The notes beneath the pieces are model-generated. The model had not been told where the DNA came from. It worked only from the letters and a program-made list of their open reading frames with translations, and made no database searches. This document shows, piece after piece, positions 16,967 to 25,424 of a DNA stretch of 64,000 nt (position 1 is its first letter; each line of letters starts with the position of its first letter). The stretch is from a virus. Both the position numbers and the translations under genes were made by a program. The DNA lies in IMG/VR virus record IMGVR_UViG_3300013233_000856, positions 1 to 64,000 of that record; one strand, given 5' to 3'.

Positions 16967-17716
16967 TTAGTCGACTATGACGGCTGGCTTGCCGTCGAGC
17001 GACTCGGCGATGGCCATGACTTCGGGATGGTCGGACTTGGTCAGCTGTTCGTTGGTCCTTGCTGGCTTCCGCTCTTCGAGGGCCTTTCCACGCTTCCTGG
17101 TGGTCTTGGGGGTCGCGGCCTGTTCCTGGAGGACCTTGAGCTCCTTGACGGCGTTCTTGCCGCCGGTCCTCTTGGACTCCGTGACGGACCTTGCCCTGGG
17201 GGCCTTCTCGAGCTTGGCTTCCAGCTTGGTCTCAAGAATGCGTTGCCGTTCGATCAGCTTGCGGGCGATCTTGTTGGCGTGGCCGTTCTTGACGATCAGC
17301 TGCTGGCATCTTTCCTGTAGTTGTCCAACCTTGGCTCGAAGCTTCTTGGTCTCTTCCGCTGTCTGGAGGTCGGGCAGTTCCAAATTGACGCCTTCAAGGA
17401 GGCTCTTGACGCCTCTGAGCGTCTTGGATGCTTCGGACTCGCCAATCGCGGCCTGCTTCGATGCTTCTCGGTTGATGGTGTTCACTCTTGCTTCAAGGAA
17501 GACTTCGACGCGGCGGGCGAGGTCCTCCTTGTATCTCGTGGTCTCGGCCAGGCATGCTTGCTTGGCCTTCTGGAGGCGCTTGACGTAGTCCGCCTGGAAC
17601 TGTTCGTGGATCGCCTCCTCGGAGGCCTTCTTCCAGGCCCTCATTTCGGAGACGAACCTGTTGGCCAGCTCGTCAGTGGCACCCATCTTCTTGAGAATCT
17701 CGAGCATCTTGTTCAT
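16967..17716 (-). CDS. Prohead scaffold / core protein, gp22-like
   Basis: A 249-aa, almost wholly helical, Lys/Glu/Ala-rich coiled-coil protein. It sits between the prohead protease and the major capsid gene, exactly where T4 places scaffold gene 22. It starts after an AGGAGAGG site. Such proteins form the core around which the prohead assembles and are degraded by the protease. The identification rests on position and composition. Confidence 0.85.
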   Translation of the reverse strand: MNKMLEILKKMGATDELANRFVSEMRAWKKASEEAIHEQFQADYVKRLQKAKQACLAETTRYKEDLARRVEVFLEARVNTINREASKQAAIGESEASKTLRGVKSLLEGVNLELPDLQTAEETKKLRAKVGQLQERCQQLIVKNGHANKIARKLIERQRILETKLEAKLEKAPRARSVTESKRTGGKNAVKELKVLQEQAATPKTTRKRGKALEERKPARTNEQLTKSDHPEVMAIAESLDGKPAVIVD

Positions 17717-17750
17717 GAATCCCTCTCCTGATGGTAACTTTGCCCAGAGA

Positions 17751-18911
17751 CTATCTGGCCAACATTTCCCTGAACTGCCTGAGGAGGACTTCCTCCGTGA
17801 TCTTCTTGACGTCCCGGTGGGGCGTGCCCCTGGTCAATGACTCCATGACGCTCAGCTGTGCGGTACTGACGGAGGGCTCGGCGACTGCGTCGAAGGTCAC
17901 GATCGCGTAGCCGTCCTGGACCTCGTATACCTCGTCGCCCTCCTTGACGGTCAGGTCCATGTCTCCGACGCCCCTGCTGCTGACGCCGACCTGGATCTTC
18001 CTGTCAAGGAGGCATTCTAGCATTGCTCCGCACGGCATCCTGTCGTCGTTGATGACCTCGGCCTCGCCGTAGACGACGTCGCCCTCCATCCAGAGCTTGG
18101 TCATGAGGTGGGAGACGCGGTCCATGTGAATCTTGGCGTCACAGTTTCCAGTCCAGTACGAGTGGCCTTTGTGCTCCATGTAGAAGCTGCCATGCTCCGT
18201 GGTCAGGCAATAGATGCGGCCCTTGTGTTGCCGCTCCTCGATCTGTATGGCGTCTGGGCAAAGAGATATGCTCTCAACATCTCCACCGTCCTCGACGCTG
18301 CGTGGTATGGAATGTCCGGCGAAGTTGGCCCTGTCCTCATAGATGGTCCTAGCAGTTGCAATGACCTGGTGCATCGTTCCGCTGCGGTCAACGTCCATGA
18401 TAATCTTGTGCGGGCCAGTGAAGACATCGTCTATCCTCCTTCCAACGAAGGAGTATACTGGCCCTTCATATTCCTCATTGATCACGGACGTAACCTTCGA
18501 CTCGACCATATGCCCATCGACCCGTGAAAACACAACAGTTCCTACTGTAACATCGCTGAATGCCTTCCAGCCCTTCACGGTCAGAACGCGGAAGTCATCG
18601 TCTATCCGGCATGGATGGTCGAACTCGCCCATGACGCGGCGTTCCTTGATCGCCTTCTGCATGGACTTCACGGCGTTCTCGAGGACCTTCTTGGGGTAGA
18701 CTCTGCCGTTCTGGTTCTTCTCGTTGGCCTTCTGGAATATGCCGGTGACGCGCATGACCGGCGTGCCGCGCCTGCCTGTCGGGGAGTCCTCCTTGAGGAC
18801 TCCCTTCTTCATGTCGAGCAGCTTGAGCGGCCTGGTGTCCCTGATAAGGCTTAGGCCATCCGGGACGTGTCCCGAGATGGCCATTTCCCGTAGTTCCATG
18901 ATGGTCGGCAT
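17751..18911 (-). CDS. Prohead core protease, gp21-like, interrupted by a mini-intein
   Basis: Host protein residues 1-100 and 257-386 match T4-like prohead proteases: MRVTGIFQKANEKNQNGRVY, then GEFDHP with the catalytic His, then AKIHMDRVSHLMTKLW and the KIQVGVSSRGVG segment with the active-site Ser. It processes scaffold and capsid proteins during head maturation. A 156-residue intein lies between Pro100 and Cys257, immediately after the catalytic His. Without the intein the protein is about 230 aa, normal for the family. Confidence 0.93.
   Translation of the reverse strand: MPTIMELREMAISGHVPDGLSLIRDTRPLKLLDMKKGVLKEDSPTGRRGTPVMRVTGIFQKANEKNQNGRVYPKKVLENAVKSMQKAIKERRVMGEFDHPCRIDDDFRVLTVKGWKAFSDVTVGTVVFSRVDGHMVESKVTSVINEEYEGPVYSFVGRRIDDVFTGPHKIIMDVDRSGTMHQVIATARTIYEDRANFAGHSIPRSVEDGGDVESISLCPDAIQIEERQHKGRIYCLTTEHGSFYMEHKGHSYWTGNCDAKIHMDRVSHLMTKLWMEGDVVYGEAEVINDDRMPCGAMLECLLDRKIQVGVSSRGVGDMDLTVKEGDEVYEVQDGYAIVTFDAVAEPSVSTAQLSVMESLTRGTPHRDVKKITEEVLLRQFREMLAR
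18144..18611 (-). mobile_element. Mini-intein in the prohead protease
   Basis: Residues 101-256 of the protease. Begins with Cys, has a block-B-like GPHKII segment, and ends IYCLTTEHGSFYMEHKG...WTGN followed by Cys, the standard splice junction (Asn plus Cys). No LAGLIDADG or HNH motif is visible in its 156 residues, so it is likely a mini-intein that cannot home by itself. Confidence 0.88.
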
Positions 18912-18932
18912 CTGGTCGTTCGCTCCCAGCCT

Positions 18933-21900
18933 CTACTTGCTAGAACGTGCAGGTTTGCCCCGGGACCCAGCGAGGTCGTCCTCGGTCCACTTCGGCTTCG
19001 GCTTCATCGTTCCGCCGTCGCCGTCCTTGCGGGCAGCCTGTTCACTGTTGTAGTCGGGATCGGTCGGCTTTCCGATGTCGTTGTCCTCGGTGACGCACGT
19101 GCAGGGGTTCTTGCCACATTTCTCGCAACCGCAGTCGCACTCACCCTTTGCCTTGCCGCACGTCTTGCACTTTTCGGTCGCCTCGCCGAGCTTGCCGAGC
19201 TTGCCGAGCTTGCCGAATCCGAAATCCTCTTCCTCATCTTCGGCCTCCTCTTCCTCCTCCTCCTCGGCTGCCTCCTCGGCGTCCTCTTCAGCCTCCTCGG
19301 CGTCCTCCTCAGCCTCCTCGGCGTCCTCCTCAGCCTCCTCGGCGTCCTCCAGTTCAGAGGCCTCCTCAGCCTCCTCGGAGCCCATGCCACCCTGCTCCTC
19401 CTCGGCCTCCTCGGAGCCCATACCACCCTGCTCCTCCTCTGCCTCCTCGGAGCCCATGTAGTCCATGTCGTCCATATCGTTCATGTCAGGAGGCATCCCA
19501 CCCTCGCCACCCTCGCCACCGGACGGCAGTTCGGATGTCAGAGCCGCGATCTTGGACACGATCTCGTCATAAGGCTCGCTCGTGTCGATGTTCATGTCGA
19601 GGCTCTTGCCGTCGTCGTTCACCGAGACGTTCACGCTCGCCTCGTTGACTGCGGCACCGCCCCTCTTACGGCCTTCTTCCGTCTTGTTTATGGTGGCCCG
19701 CCCCTTGACCGGCATCGCCAACCTGCGACGCCTGGTCGGATCCTTGTACTGATCCTCGTCGGTGGTCCCAAGGTTCTTGTCGGCAACGCCGGAGCCTTCC
19801 TGCTCAGGATTGTCGCTCTTGCCGCCGCCAGCCTTGCGCCCATCGCTCGACGACGAGCTGCGCCCCGTGATGCCAGTGCCGCCCTTGGAGCCCATCTTGT
19901 CCTTGGCGCCACCGGCCGAGCGTCCATCGCTCTTGTCCAGGCTCGGCGTCAGGACTCCACCGGAGTCGCCACCGTCCCGGTCCATGCCGACCGCGCTGCC
20001 CACCTCCTCGTAGACGTCATACCCGCATCCGGGGCAGACCGCGCCCTGGTCCGTCAGGCATTCGACGATGCTCGTTCTGGTTCCGCAGTCAGGGCAGACT
20101 ATCGAGTCCGCGAGCATTCCCTTCCGGCTTCCCTTGAGGACCGCACCGGGATGCCCGTCCGGGCTGACGTTCATGTTCTCCGGGCTGGACTGACTGCCCA
20201 TGGCCTTGCCGCGGGACCTTGCCTGGTCCTTGCCGCCCTCCTGTCCGCCAGGCTTGACCTGCTTCATCTTCTCGGGCCAGGTGGTGTGGTCCTCCTCGAT
20301 TCCATAGTCCTTGTTGATCCGGACCTCGCAGCTCACGTCATAGGCGTATGGTTCGGTCTGCACGCCTTCGAGGTTGACCTTGGAGTTCTCGGCGATGATG
20401 CCGGCGAACGCCCTGGCAAGGACGTCGTCCCTGAGCTGACGCGCCCTATCCCGCAGTGCCCCGAGCACCATCCGCGCCGTGCCTGGATCGTCCGCGAAGG
20501 CAGTCGCAGACTCCCTCTTCCAGGCCTTCAATTCCTTCCGTAGGAGGTTCCTGTCGAGCCTGGAGACGTCCTCACGGAGTCTCCGGACAAGGGATTCGGT
20601 CGGGCCGTAGCCGCATTCGCAGACGTCACCCTCCATCATGGCTCCGCAGTCGGGACACTTACCCTTCTTGCCTGCATCCTCCATGGCGTAGCCACACTCG
20701 CACATGTCGCCTTCCATCATGGCTCCGCACTTGGGGCACTTGCCCTTCTTGCCTGCATCCTCCATGGCGTAGCCACACTCGCACATGTCGCCTTCCATCA
20801 TGGCTCCGCACTTGGGGCACTTGCCCTTCTTGCCTTCCCTGATGGTACGTCCGCGACGGCTTCGCGACTCGAGGGCCGAAAGGAGGTCGTTGCCTTCCTC
20901 TTCGCCCCCTTCGCCCCCTTCTTCTTCGCCGAACGGGAGGGCACCTTCCTCTCCTTCACCCTCCTCTTCACCCTCTCCCTCTTCGCCGCCGAGGTCCTGA
21001 TCGCCGAAGGGCTCTGGTTCCTCGAGTTCCGGAATGCGGTCGTAGTCGGCGAGGCTGTCGATGTCGTTCAGGAGGTTCTCGGAAGTCGAGGCGACCAGTT
21101 CCTCAACCTCCATGAGGGTCGCGTCGTCGACGTCGTCCTTGGTGCCCTCGAGGCGGACGATGTATTCGTCTAGGGCGTCGGTGAGGTCCTTGTCGTTGCT
21201 GCCGGAGACTACGTCCCGCATGTTCTTGAGGGCGGTGAGGTACATCCTGGCCTTGGCGGACTTGGTGCTGACGTCCTCGGTGAAGACGACGTCAAGGAAC
21301 CTGTCGTAGGCATCCTCGAAGTCCTTCGCCTCGTCCAGGAGCCGCACGTTCTCAACGAGCGGTGCGTGCTCTGCCATCCGGGCGACCTTCTTCCACTCGT
21401 TGACGATCACGTCCCGGTTGACGAAGCAGTTCGTCCTATACACGACCTTGGACACGTCCTCGATGAGCCTATCGTTGAAGCACAGCTTGGTGGCCAGGAC
21501 GTTCTTGACGAGCTCTCTGGTAGAGTGCCTGTCAAGCAGGGAGAACTCCTGCTCCTCGGAAAGGAAGGCCGCAAGGTTCTTGACGGCGTCCTCTACCTTG
21601 CCCTCGCTGATCAGCGCGGCAACGTGCCCGAGACGCTTCTGGAAGCCGTCGGCCAGGTAGGCCTTCTCTGCGATCCTACACATGCTGCGGGCCACGACCC
21701 TGCGCCTGGTCAGCTCGCTCACTGGCAGCAGGAAGGGCTTGTCGTTGAAGGTCGCCTCGACGATGCGCCCGCGCTGCACCTTGACGGTATCGGACAGTGC
21801 ATCGACGACGCGGCGGACGATATCTCGCCTGGAGTCCTCGGAGACGATCGACTCCTCCACGGGCACACGCCGGGTGACGCCGTCCCTGGTGGTCACCAAA

Positions 21901-22331
21901 CCGTTCGGCGGAACCACTCGGGACCTGAACCGGTGCCGGGTTATCTTGCTGAAGCAGGAGTCGGCCTTGCGGACGTCCTCATCCTGGACGGCCTCGACCA
22001 GGTCCAGGACGTCCTCGTGGAAGTTGTGTGGCTTCTCGGACTCTACGATGCGGATGCGCCTCGGATCGGAGATCCTGACGCGGCCCTTGCCGAGGTGCTT
22101 AACGCCGGCAACGTAGTAGTTGCCGTCGTCCTGGTCCTCGAAGACGACCGAGCTCCTGTCGAGCGATGCGAGCCGCCAGCGGCGGTTGACCTTCTCGCCC
22201 ATCTGCTGGATGCGTTCGCTGAATAGGGCCGTCTGGCTCTGAGCACCGGAGTTTATGGTCCTCAGAAACTTGCGGGCGTCCATCGTGACGACGTGCTCCG
22301 CACCATTCCTGCTCTTCGTGGATTGCCTCAT
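18933..22331 (-). CDS. Giant acidic zinc-ribbon prohead core protein, 1132 aa
   Basis: The first 430 residues are helical. Residues about 440-490 are Glu/Gly-rich. Then come three tandem 26-residue zinc ribbons (CPKCGAMMEGDMCECGYAME type), a helical segment, another ribbon (CPDCG...CPGCG), a low-complexity Gly/Ser part, and a very acidic block of EEAEEDA repeats. The end carries a Cys cluster (CKTCGKAKGECDCGCEKCG). It lies between portal and protease, where T4 has the small acidic core proteins gp67 and gp68. A role as internal core protein is inferred from position and charge. A candidate late promoter precedes it. MDARKF at 22283 is an alternative start. Confidence 0.8.
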   Translation of the reverse strand: MRQSTKSRNGAEHVVTMDARKFLRTINSGAQSQTALFSERIQQMGEKVNRRWRLASLDRSSVVFEDQDDGNYYVAGVKHLGKGRVRISDPRRIRIVESEKPHNFHEDVLDLVEAVQDEDVRKADSCFSKITRHRFRSRVVPPNGLVTTRDGVTRRVPVEESIVSEDSRRDIVRRVVDALSDTVKVQRGRIVEATFNDKPFLLPVSELTRRRVVARSMCRIAEKAYLADGFQKRLGHVAALISEGKVEDAVKNLAAFLSEEQEFSLLDRHSTRELVKNVLATKLCFNDRLIEDVSKVVYRTNCFVNRDVIVNEWKKVARMAEHAPLVENVRLLDEAKDFEDAYDRFLDVVFTEDVSTKSAKARMYLTALKNMRDVVSGSNDKDLTDALDEYIVRLEGTKDDVDDATLMEVEELVASTSENLLNDIDSLADYDRIPELEEPEPFGDQDLGGEEGEGEEEGEGEEGALPFGEEEGGEGGEEEGNDLLSALESRSRRGRTIREGKKGKCPKCGAMMEGDMCECGYAMEDAGKKGKCPKCGAMMEGDMCECGYAMEDAGKKGKCPDCGAMMEGDVCECGYGPTESLVRRLREDVSRLDRNLLRKELKAWKRESATAFADDPGTARMVLGALRDRARQLRDDVLARAFAGIIAENSKVNLEGVQTEPYAYDVSCEVRINKDYGIEEDHTTWPEKMKQVKPGGQEGGKDQARSRGKAMGSQSSPENMNVSPDGHPGAVLKGSRKGMLADSIVCPDCGTRTSIVECLTDQGAVCPGCGYDVYEEVGSAVGMDRDGGDSGGVLTPSLDKSDGRSAGGAKDKMGSKGGTGITGRSSSSSDGRKAGGGKSDNPEQEGSGVADKNLGTTDEDQYKDPTRRRRLAMPVKGRATINKTEEGRKRGGAAVNEASVNVSVNDDGKSLDMNIDTSEPYDEIVSKIAALTSELPSGGEGGEGGMPPDMNDMDDMDYMGSEEAEEEQGGMGSEEAEEEQGGMGSEEAEEASELEDAEEAEEDAEEAEEDAEEAEEDAEEAAEEEEEEEAEDEEEDFGFGKLGKLGKLGEATEKCKTCGKAKGECDCGCEKCGKNPCTCVTEDNDIGKPTDPDYNSEQAARKDGDGGTMKPKPKWTEDDLAGSRGKPARSSK
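19250..19465 (-). repeat. Acidic coding repeat (EEAEEDA type)
   Basis: Short tandem repeats of Glu/Ala/Asp codons within the giant core protein, including three copies of a GGMGSEEAEEEQ unit. Low-complexity coding sequence prone to length change. Confidence 0.8.
20600..20845 (-). repeat. Three tandem 78-bp repeats encoding zinc ribbons
   Basis: The 78-bp unit encodes 26 residues with CPKCG and CECGY pairs; two copies are almost identical at DNA level and one has diverged. This indicates recent tandem duplication within the core protein gene. Confidence 0.85.
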
Positions 22332-22373
22332 GTCAGGGCCGCTCCAATGACGGGTACCGGATTACCAATCGAA

Positions 22374-22385
22374 CCTATTTTTGCC
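22374..22385 (-). promoter_or_regulatory. Candidate late promoter before the core protein gene
   Basis: GGCAAAAATAGG on the minus strand, 43 nt upstream of the 1132-aa gene, in the gap after the portal gene. Good match to CAAAN(A/C)TA. Confidence 0.55.
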
Positions 22386-22418
22386 GACGGTGCACCGTTC
22401 TCGATGGCGGACGCCGGG

Positions 22419-24098
22419 CTAGTCTGGCATGGACTCCGCCGCCTCGCTGACGTACTCGGGCATCTCCTCGTCGACCGCCTCCAGAAGGACCTTAGTCTTC
22501 CTCTTGGATTCGTTCGTCAGGTCGCTGTCCACCACGCTCTCGAGGACATCACTCCCTACCTTCAGTCCATACAGCTCGTTCGAGTTCACGTAATGCTTCA
22601 GGGGCGGAGTGATCCTCTTCGAGTCGTCGTACTGTCCGAGCAGGGAGTCCGTGCTACTGGTCCTGCTGAAGTCCTCGATCAGGAGCCTGTCCTCGTCGTC
22701 CACGGCGTCCTCGGTGCTCAGTTTGGCGTTCCTACGGTCCTTCATCATGCGGATCTCGTCCGGAGTCATGTCCGTAAAGCGCTCCACTATCCACTCCTCT
22801 GGGAAGAAGCCAAGATCCTTGAGGTTGCCCATGATCTCCGTACGGGTGTTCCACGTCTCGATACGGTACAGCTCATCTATCGCGGAGGAGGCAGTCATCG
22901 ACAGATCGAACTTACTGATCTCGGAGACCGGATAGTTCCGCATGGCAAGGTGCACTATCACCAGCTTCTTCAGGCCCGCCACGACCTCCCTCTGGATCCA
23001 CTGGATCGCCTTGGCGAACTCTGGAGAAACTGAGGCCAGGGACTTTCCGTCCATGTCCGCAGCCTCTCCGATGCCGACCCGGTTGAACGGAATCTTGAGC
23101 CCGGTAACCATCTTCTTCTTGAAGTACTCTATGTCCGCTATCTGGTCCAGGTTCTCGGCGCCAGGCAGGGTGTCAATCGTCGGGCCGGTGCCGTCCGCGC
23201 GCTTCGGAAGGAAGAAGTCGTCCTCCTGTATGAGCGGGTTCCAGCGCTCATTGACCTTACCGGTGGCCGGGTCGACGAACTTGTGCTTCTTCATCTGCCT
23301 GGCGATGAGCTCCATGTACTGCGGAACCTCCTTCGGAGGGATGTTCCCCACCGGGATCGAGAAGATCCTCTTCTCCGGAGCCCTCGTGATCCTGTAGACC
23401 AGTGCAGCGTCCTCCATCAAGCGCAGGCGCTTATAGTCCTTGCGGCCACCGTCCAGAATGGACCGACCATAGGGAGCATAGACCGTCTCGAACGACGAGA
23501 GCCGCAGGTGCATGACCTGCCAGGGATGCAGGAACCTGGGCTCGCTGCCGAAGGCATCCTGGAAGTAGAAGCCGACGAGGTCCCCGAACTTGGTCTGGAC
23601 CCGCGTCACGTTGTACACGTTCAGGAACTTGAAGTCAGCCACCCCGTCGCGGGACTGCGTCGGAACGATCTCCGAAAGGAAATCCCCATACTTGCACAGG
23701 TACCTGATCAGAGGCCTAACCCGGCTGTCGATCAGTACCGTGTCGTATAGGAAGTCCTCGATCGCCTTCTGGAGAGGCCTGGACGCGGCCCGGACGATGA
23801 CCGTGTGCTTGCGCTCGGAGTCTATCAGTGACGACTCGTCGCTGTAGATGTCGAGGGCAGCGGAGACCTCACCCACCTCGTCCATCATGTCATAGTCCTT
23901 GTAGCGTTCCAGGCGGTTTATCTGCAGGTTCGTCTGCTCAAGCAGGGCGGACTGCTTGGCGAAGTTCAGGAACTGCCCACCCTGCGTGATCCTCGACAGG
24001 TCACTCTGGTCCTGATAGAGCGAATCGGAACGGTACAGGTTGGCCCTGCGCATATAGGCCCGGACCCTGTCCCATAGCTGCCACTTAGGTAAGGCCAT
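22419..24098 (-). CDS. Portal protein, T4 gp20-like
   Basis: 559 residues with the gp20 pattern: YDMMDEVGEVSAALDIYSDE (about 70-90), the middle WNPLIQEDDFFLPKR and GTGPTIDTLPGAENLDQIAD, then IEYFKKKM and LKIPFNRVG. The portal dodecamer replaces one capsid vertex, docks terminase and later the neck. ATG 24098 has GGAGG at 7 nt. It is separated from terminase by a homing-type gene. Confidence 0.96.
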   Translation of the reverse strand: MALPKWQLWDRVRAYMRRANLYRSDSLYQDQSDLSRITQGGQFLNFAKQSALLEQTNLQINRLERYKDYDMMDEVGEVSAALDIYSDESSLIDSERKHTVIVRAASRPLQKAIEDFLYDTVLIDSRVRPLIRYLCKYGDFLSEIVPTQSRDGVADFKFLNVYNVTRVQTKFGDLVGFYFQDAFGSEPRFLHPWQVMHLRLSSFETVYAPYGRSILDGGRKDYKRLRLMEDAALVYRITRAPEKRIFSIPVGNIPPKEVPQYMELIARQMKKHKFVDPATGKVNERWNPLIQEDDFFLPKRADGTGPTIDTLPGAENLDQIADIEYFKKKMVTGLKIPFNRVGIGEAADMDGKSLASVSPEFAKAIQWIQREVVAGLKKLVIVHLAMRNYPVSEISKFDLSMTASSAIDELYRIETWNTRTEIMGNLKDLGFFPEEWIVERFTDMTPDEIRMMKDRRNAKLSTEDAVDDEDRLLIEDFSRTSSTDSLLGQYDDSKRITPPLKHYVNSNELYGLKVGSDVLESVVDSDLTNESKRKTKVLLEAVDEEMPEYVSEAAESMPD

Positions 24099-24118
24099 CC
24101 GCACACCTCCAGACAGGG

Positions 24119-25417
24119 TCAGTCTCTCACGAAGATATATTTTTTGAGAGGCGGCAGACGCACCTTCCTATAGCCGAACCTCCGCGCAAACTGCGCCTCG
24201 GTCATGTGGCTGGACCTAGCCCGGTTATAGAGCGTCTTCTTGTGCAGCTTCCACCCGTCCTCCCCCACGTAGAAGTAAGTCCCTGCAGTCTCGCCCATAA
24301 AGGACCAGTTTGAGGCGAGATATATCGTGCCGAGATGACCGTCCCCCGGACTGGCGTAGCTTATGACCGCACGGCACTTCTCCGGCAGCATCCTGACGAA
24401 CCTCGACAGGGCACGGCTTGGCAGGTTGCGGCAGGACACCCCGCTCGATATGCAGAACCTAGTCAGCTCAAGGACCTCCCCATGTCCGAAACCGGTGCCC
24501 AGGCACGACTCGTTCCTGGTCGGATGGGCGAACACCGCTCCGCAGACCAGCTCGTCCCCGACGAACCCGCCAAGCTGCACACCGGCACGCCCCATCGAGC
24601 CGAGATAATGGTTCGAGGACATGAACGCACGCATGGCACCGAGGTCGACCACGCCGAACCGGACGTCGCGCAGCCTGACCTTCCTGACCGTCGAACCAAG
24701 GCCAAGCCACCTCTCCACGGCACTCCTCACCCTTGCCGGATCATAGAGCTGATGCTCCCACACCACCCTAAGCTCGTAGCCCGGAAGGCCGGCTACGTAG
24801 GACGCCTTCGCCTCGTCCCTGCGGATCACGTACGGACGCGTGTGCCAGTAGTTGCCGTGCACCTCTATCAGGACGGTCTTCTCTCCACGGTCGACGGCCA
24901 CGTCGAACGAGTACGGCCCCACGGCGACCTCCGTGCGGTACTCGACCCCCATCGACCCCAGTACGTCATGAAAGCGGACCTCCGTACCGGATACCCTTCC
25001 AGACTGCTGTGACCTGGCGACGGCATGGGCCCGGCGGTACTCCTCGCTCCTCCAGGCCCTGGCTGCAGCCTCCGAACACTTCCTGCGGCTAGACTGGTCG
25101 GACACGGCTATGGCATGTCGTCTGCGGTACTCCGGATCGGACCAGAGCCTGGTCGAGGCGTCCTTTCTATGTCTGCGGTATTCTGTATCGGCCCATCGCC
25201 TCGAGGCGGCCGTGGACAGACGCTGCCTGGTGCCGGAGCCTCTCGATGCGCACGATGGGCACCACCAGTCCATCTGTCCATCCCTTATCCTGGACTTGAC
25301 GCGCACGGTGATGGCCCTGATCGTTCCACAGCCGTCGCAGCGGACCATGACCCTGGGCCTGTATGTTGACATGTCGGTGCCACCGAGTTCTCTTGCGGTC
25401 AGGTCCCAGTCTATCAT
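24119..25417 (-). CDS. EDxHD (Vsr-like) homing-type nuclease fused to Mom-like domain
   Basis: Residues 27-57 form a zinc ribbon (CDGCG...CPSC). Residues 70-140 hold about four short helical modules of the type RLWSDPEYRRR. Residues 145-225 are a Vsr-like nuclease with the EDxHD residues E146, D172, H192 (HGNYWH) and D201. Residues 250-400 are the Mom-like domain: NHYLGSMG, VLELTRFCIS, then SYASPGDGHLGTIYLASNW and LHKKTLYNRAR. In this copy the Asp of the usual (Y/F)AD triplet is Ser. It stands between terminase and portal, a classic place for a free-standing homing gene. The Shine-Dalgarno site is weak. Confidence 0.85.
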   Translation of the reverse strand: MIDWDLTARELGGTDMSTYRPRVMVRCDGCGTIRAITVRVKSRIRDGQMDWWCPSCASRGSGTRQRLSTAASRRWADTEYRRHRKDASTRLWSDPEYRRRHAIAVSDQSSRRKCSEAAARAWRSEEYRRAHAVARSQQSGRVSGTEVRFHDVLGSMGVEYRTEVAVGPYSFDVAVDRGEKTVLIEVHGNYWHTRPYVIRRDEAKASYVAGLPGYELRVVWEHQLYDPARVRSAVERWLGLGSTVRKVRLRDVRFGVVDLGAMRAFMSSNHYLGSMGRAGVQLGGFVGDELVCGAVFAHPTRNESCLGTGFGHGEVLELTRFCISSGVSCRNLPSRALSRFVRMLPEKCRAVISYASPGDGHLGTIYLASNWSFMGETAGTYFYVGEDGWKLHKKTLYNRARSSHMTEAQFARRFGYRKVRLPPLKKYIFVRD

Positions 25418-25424
25418 GGCATAT

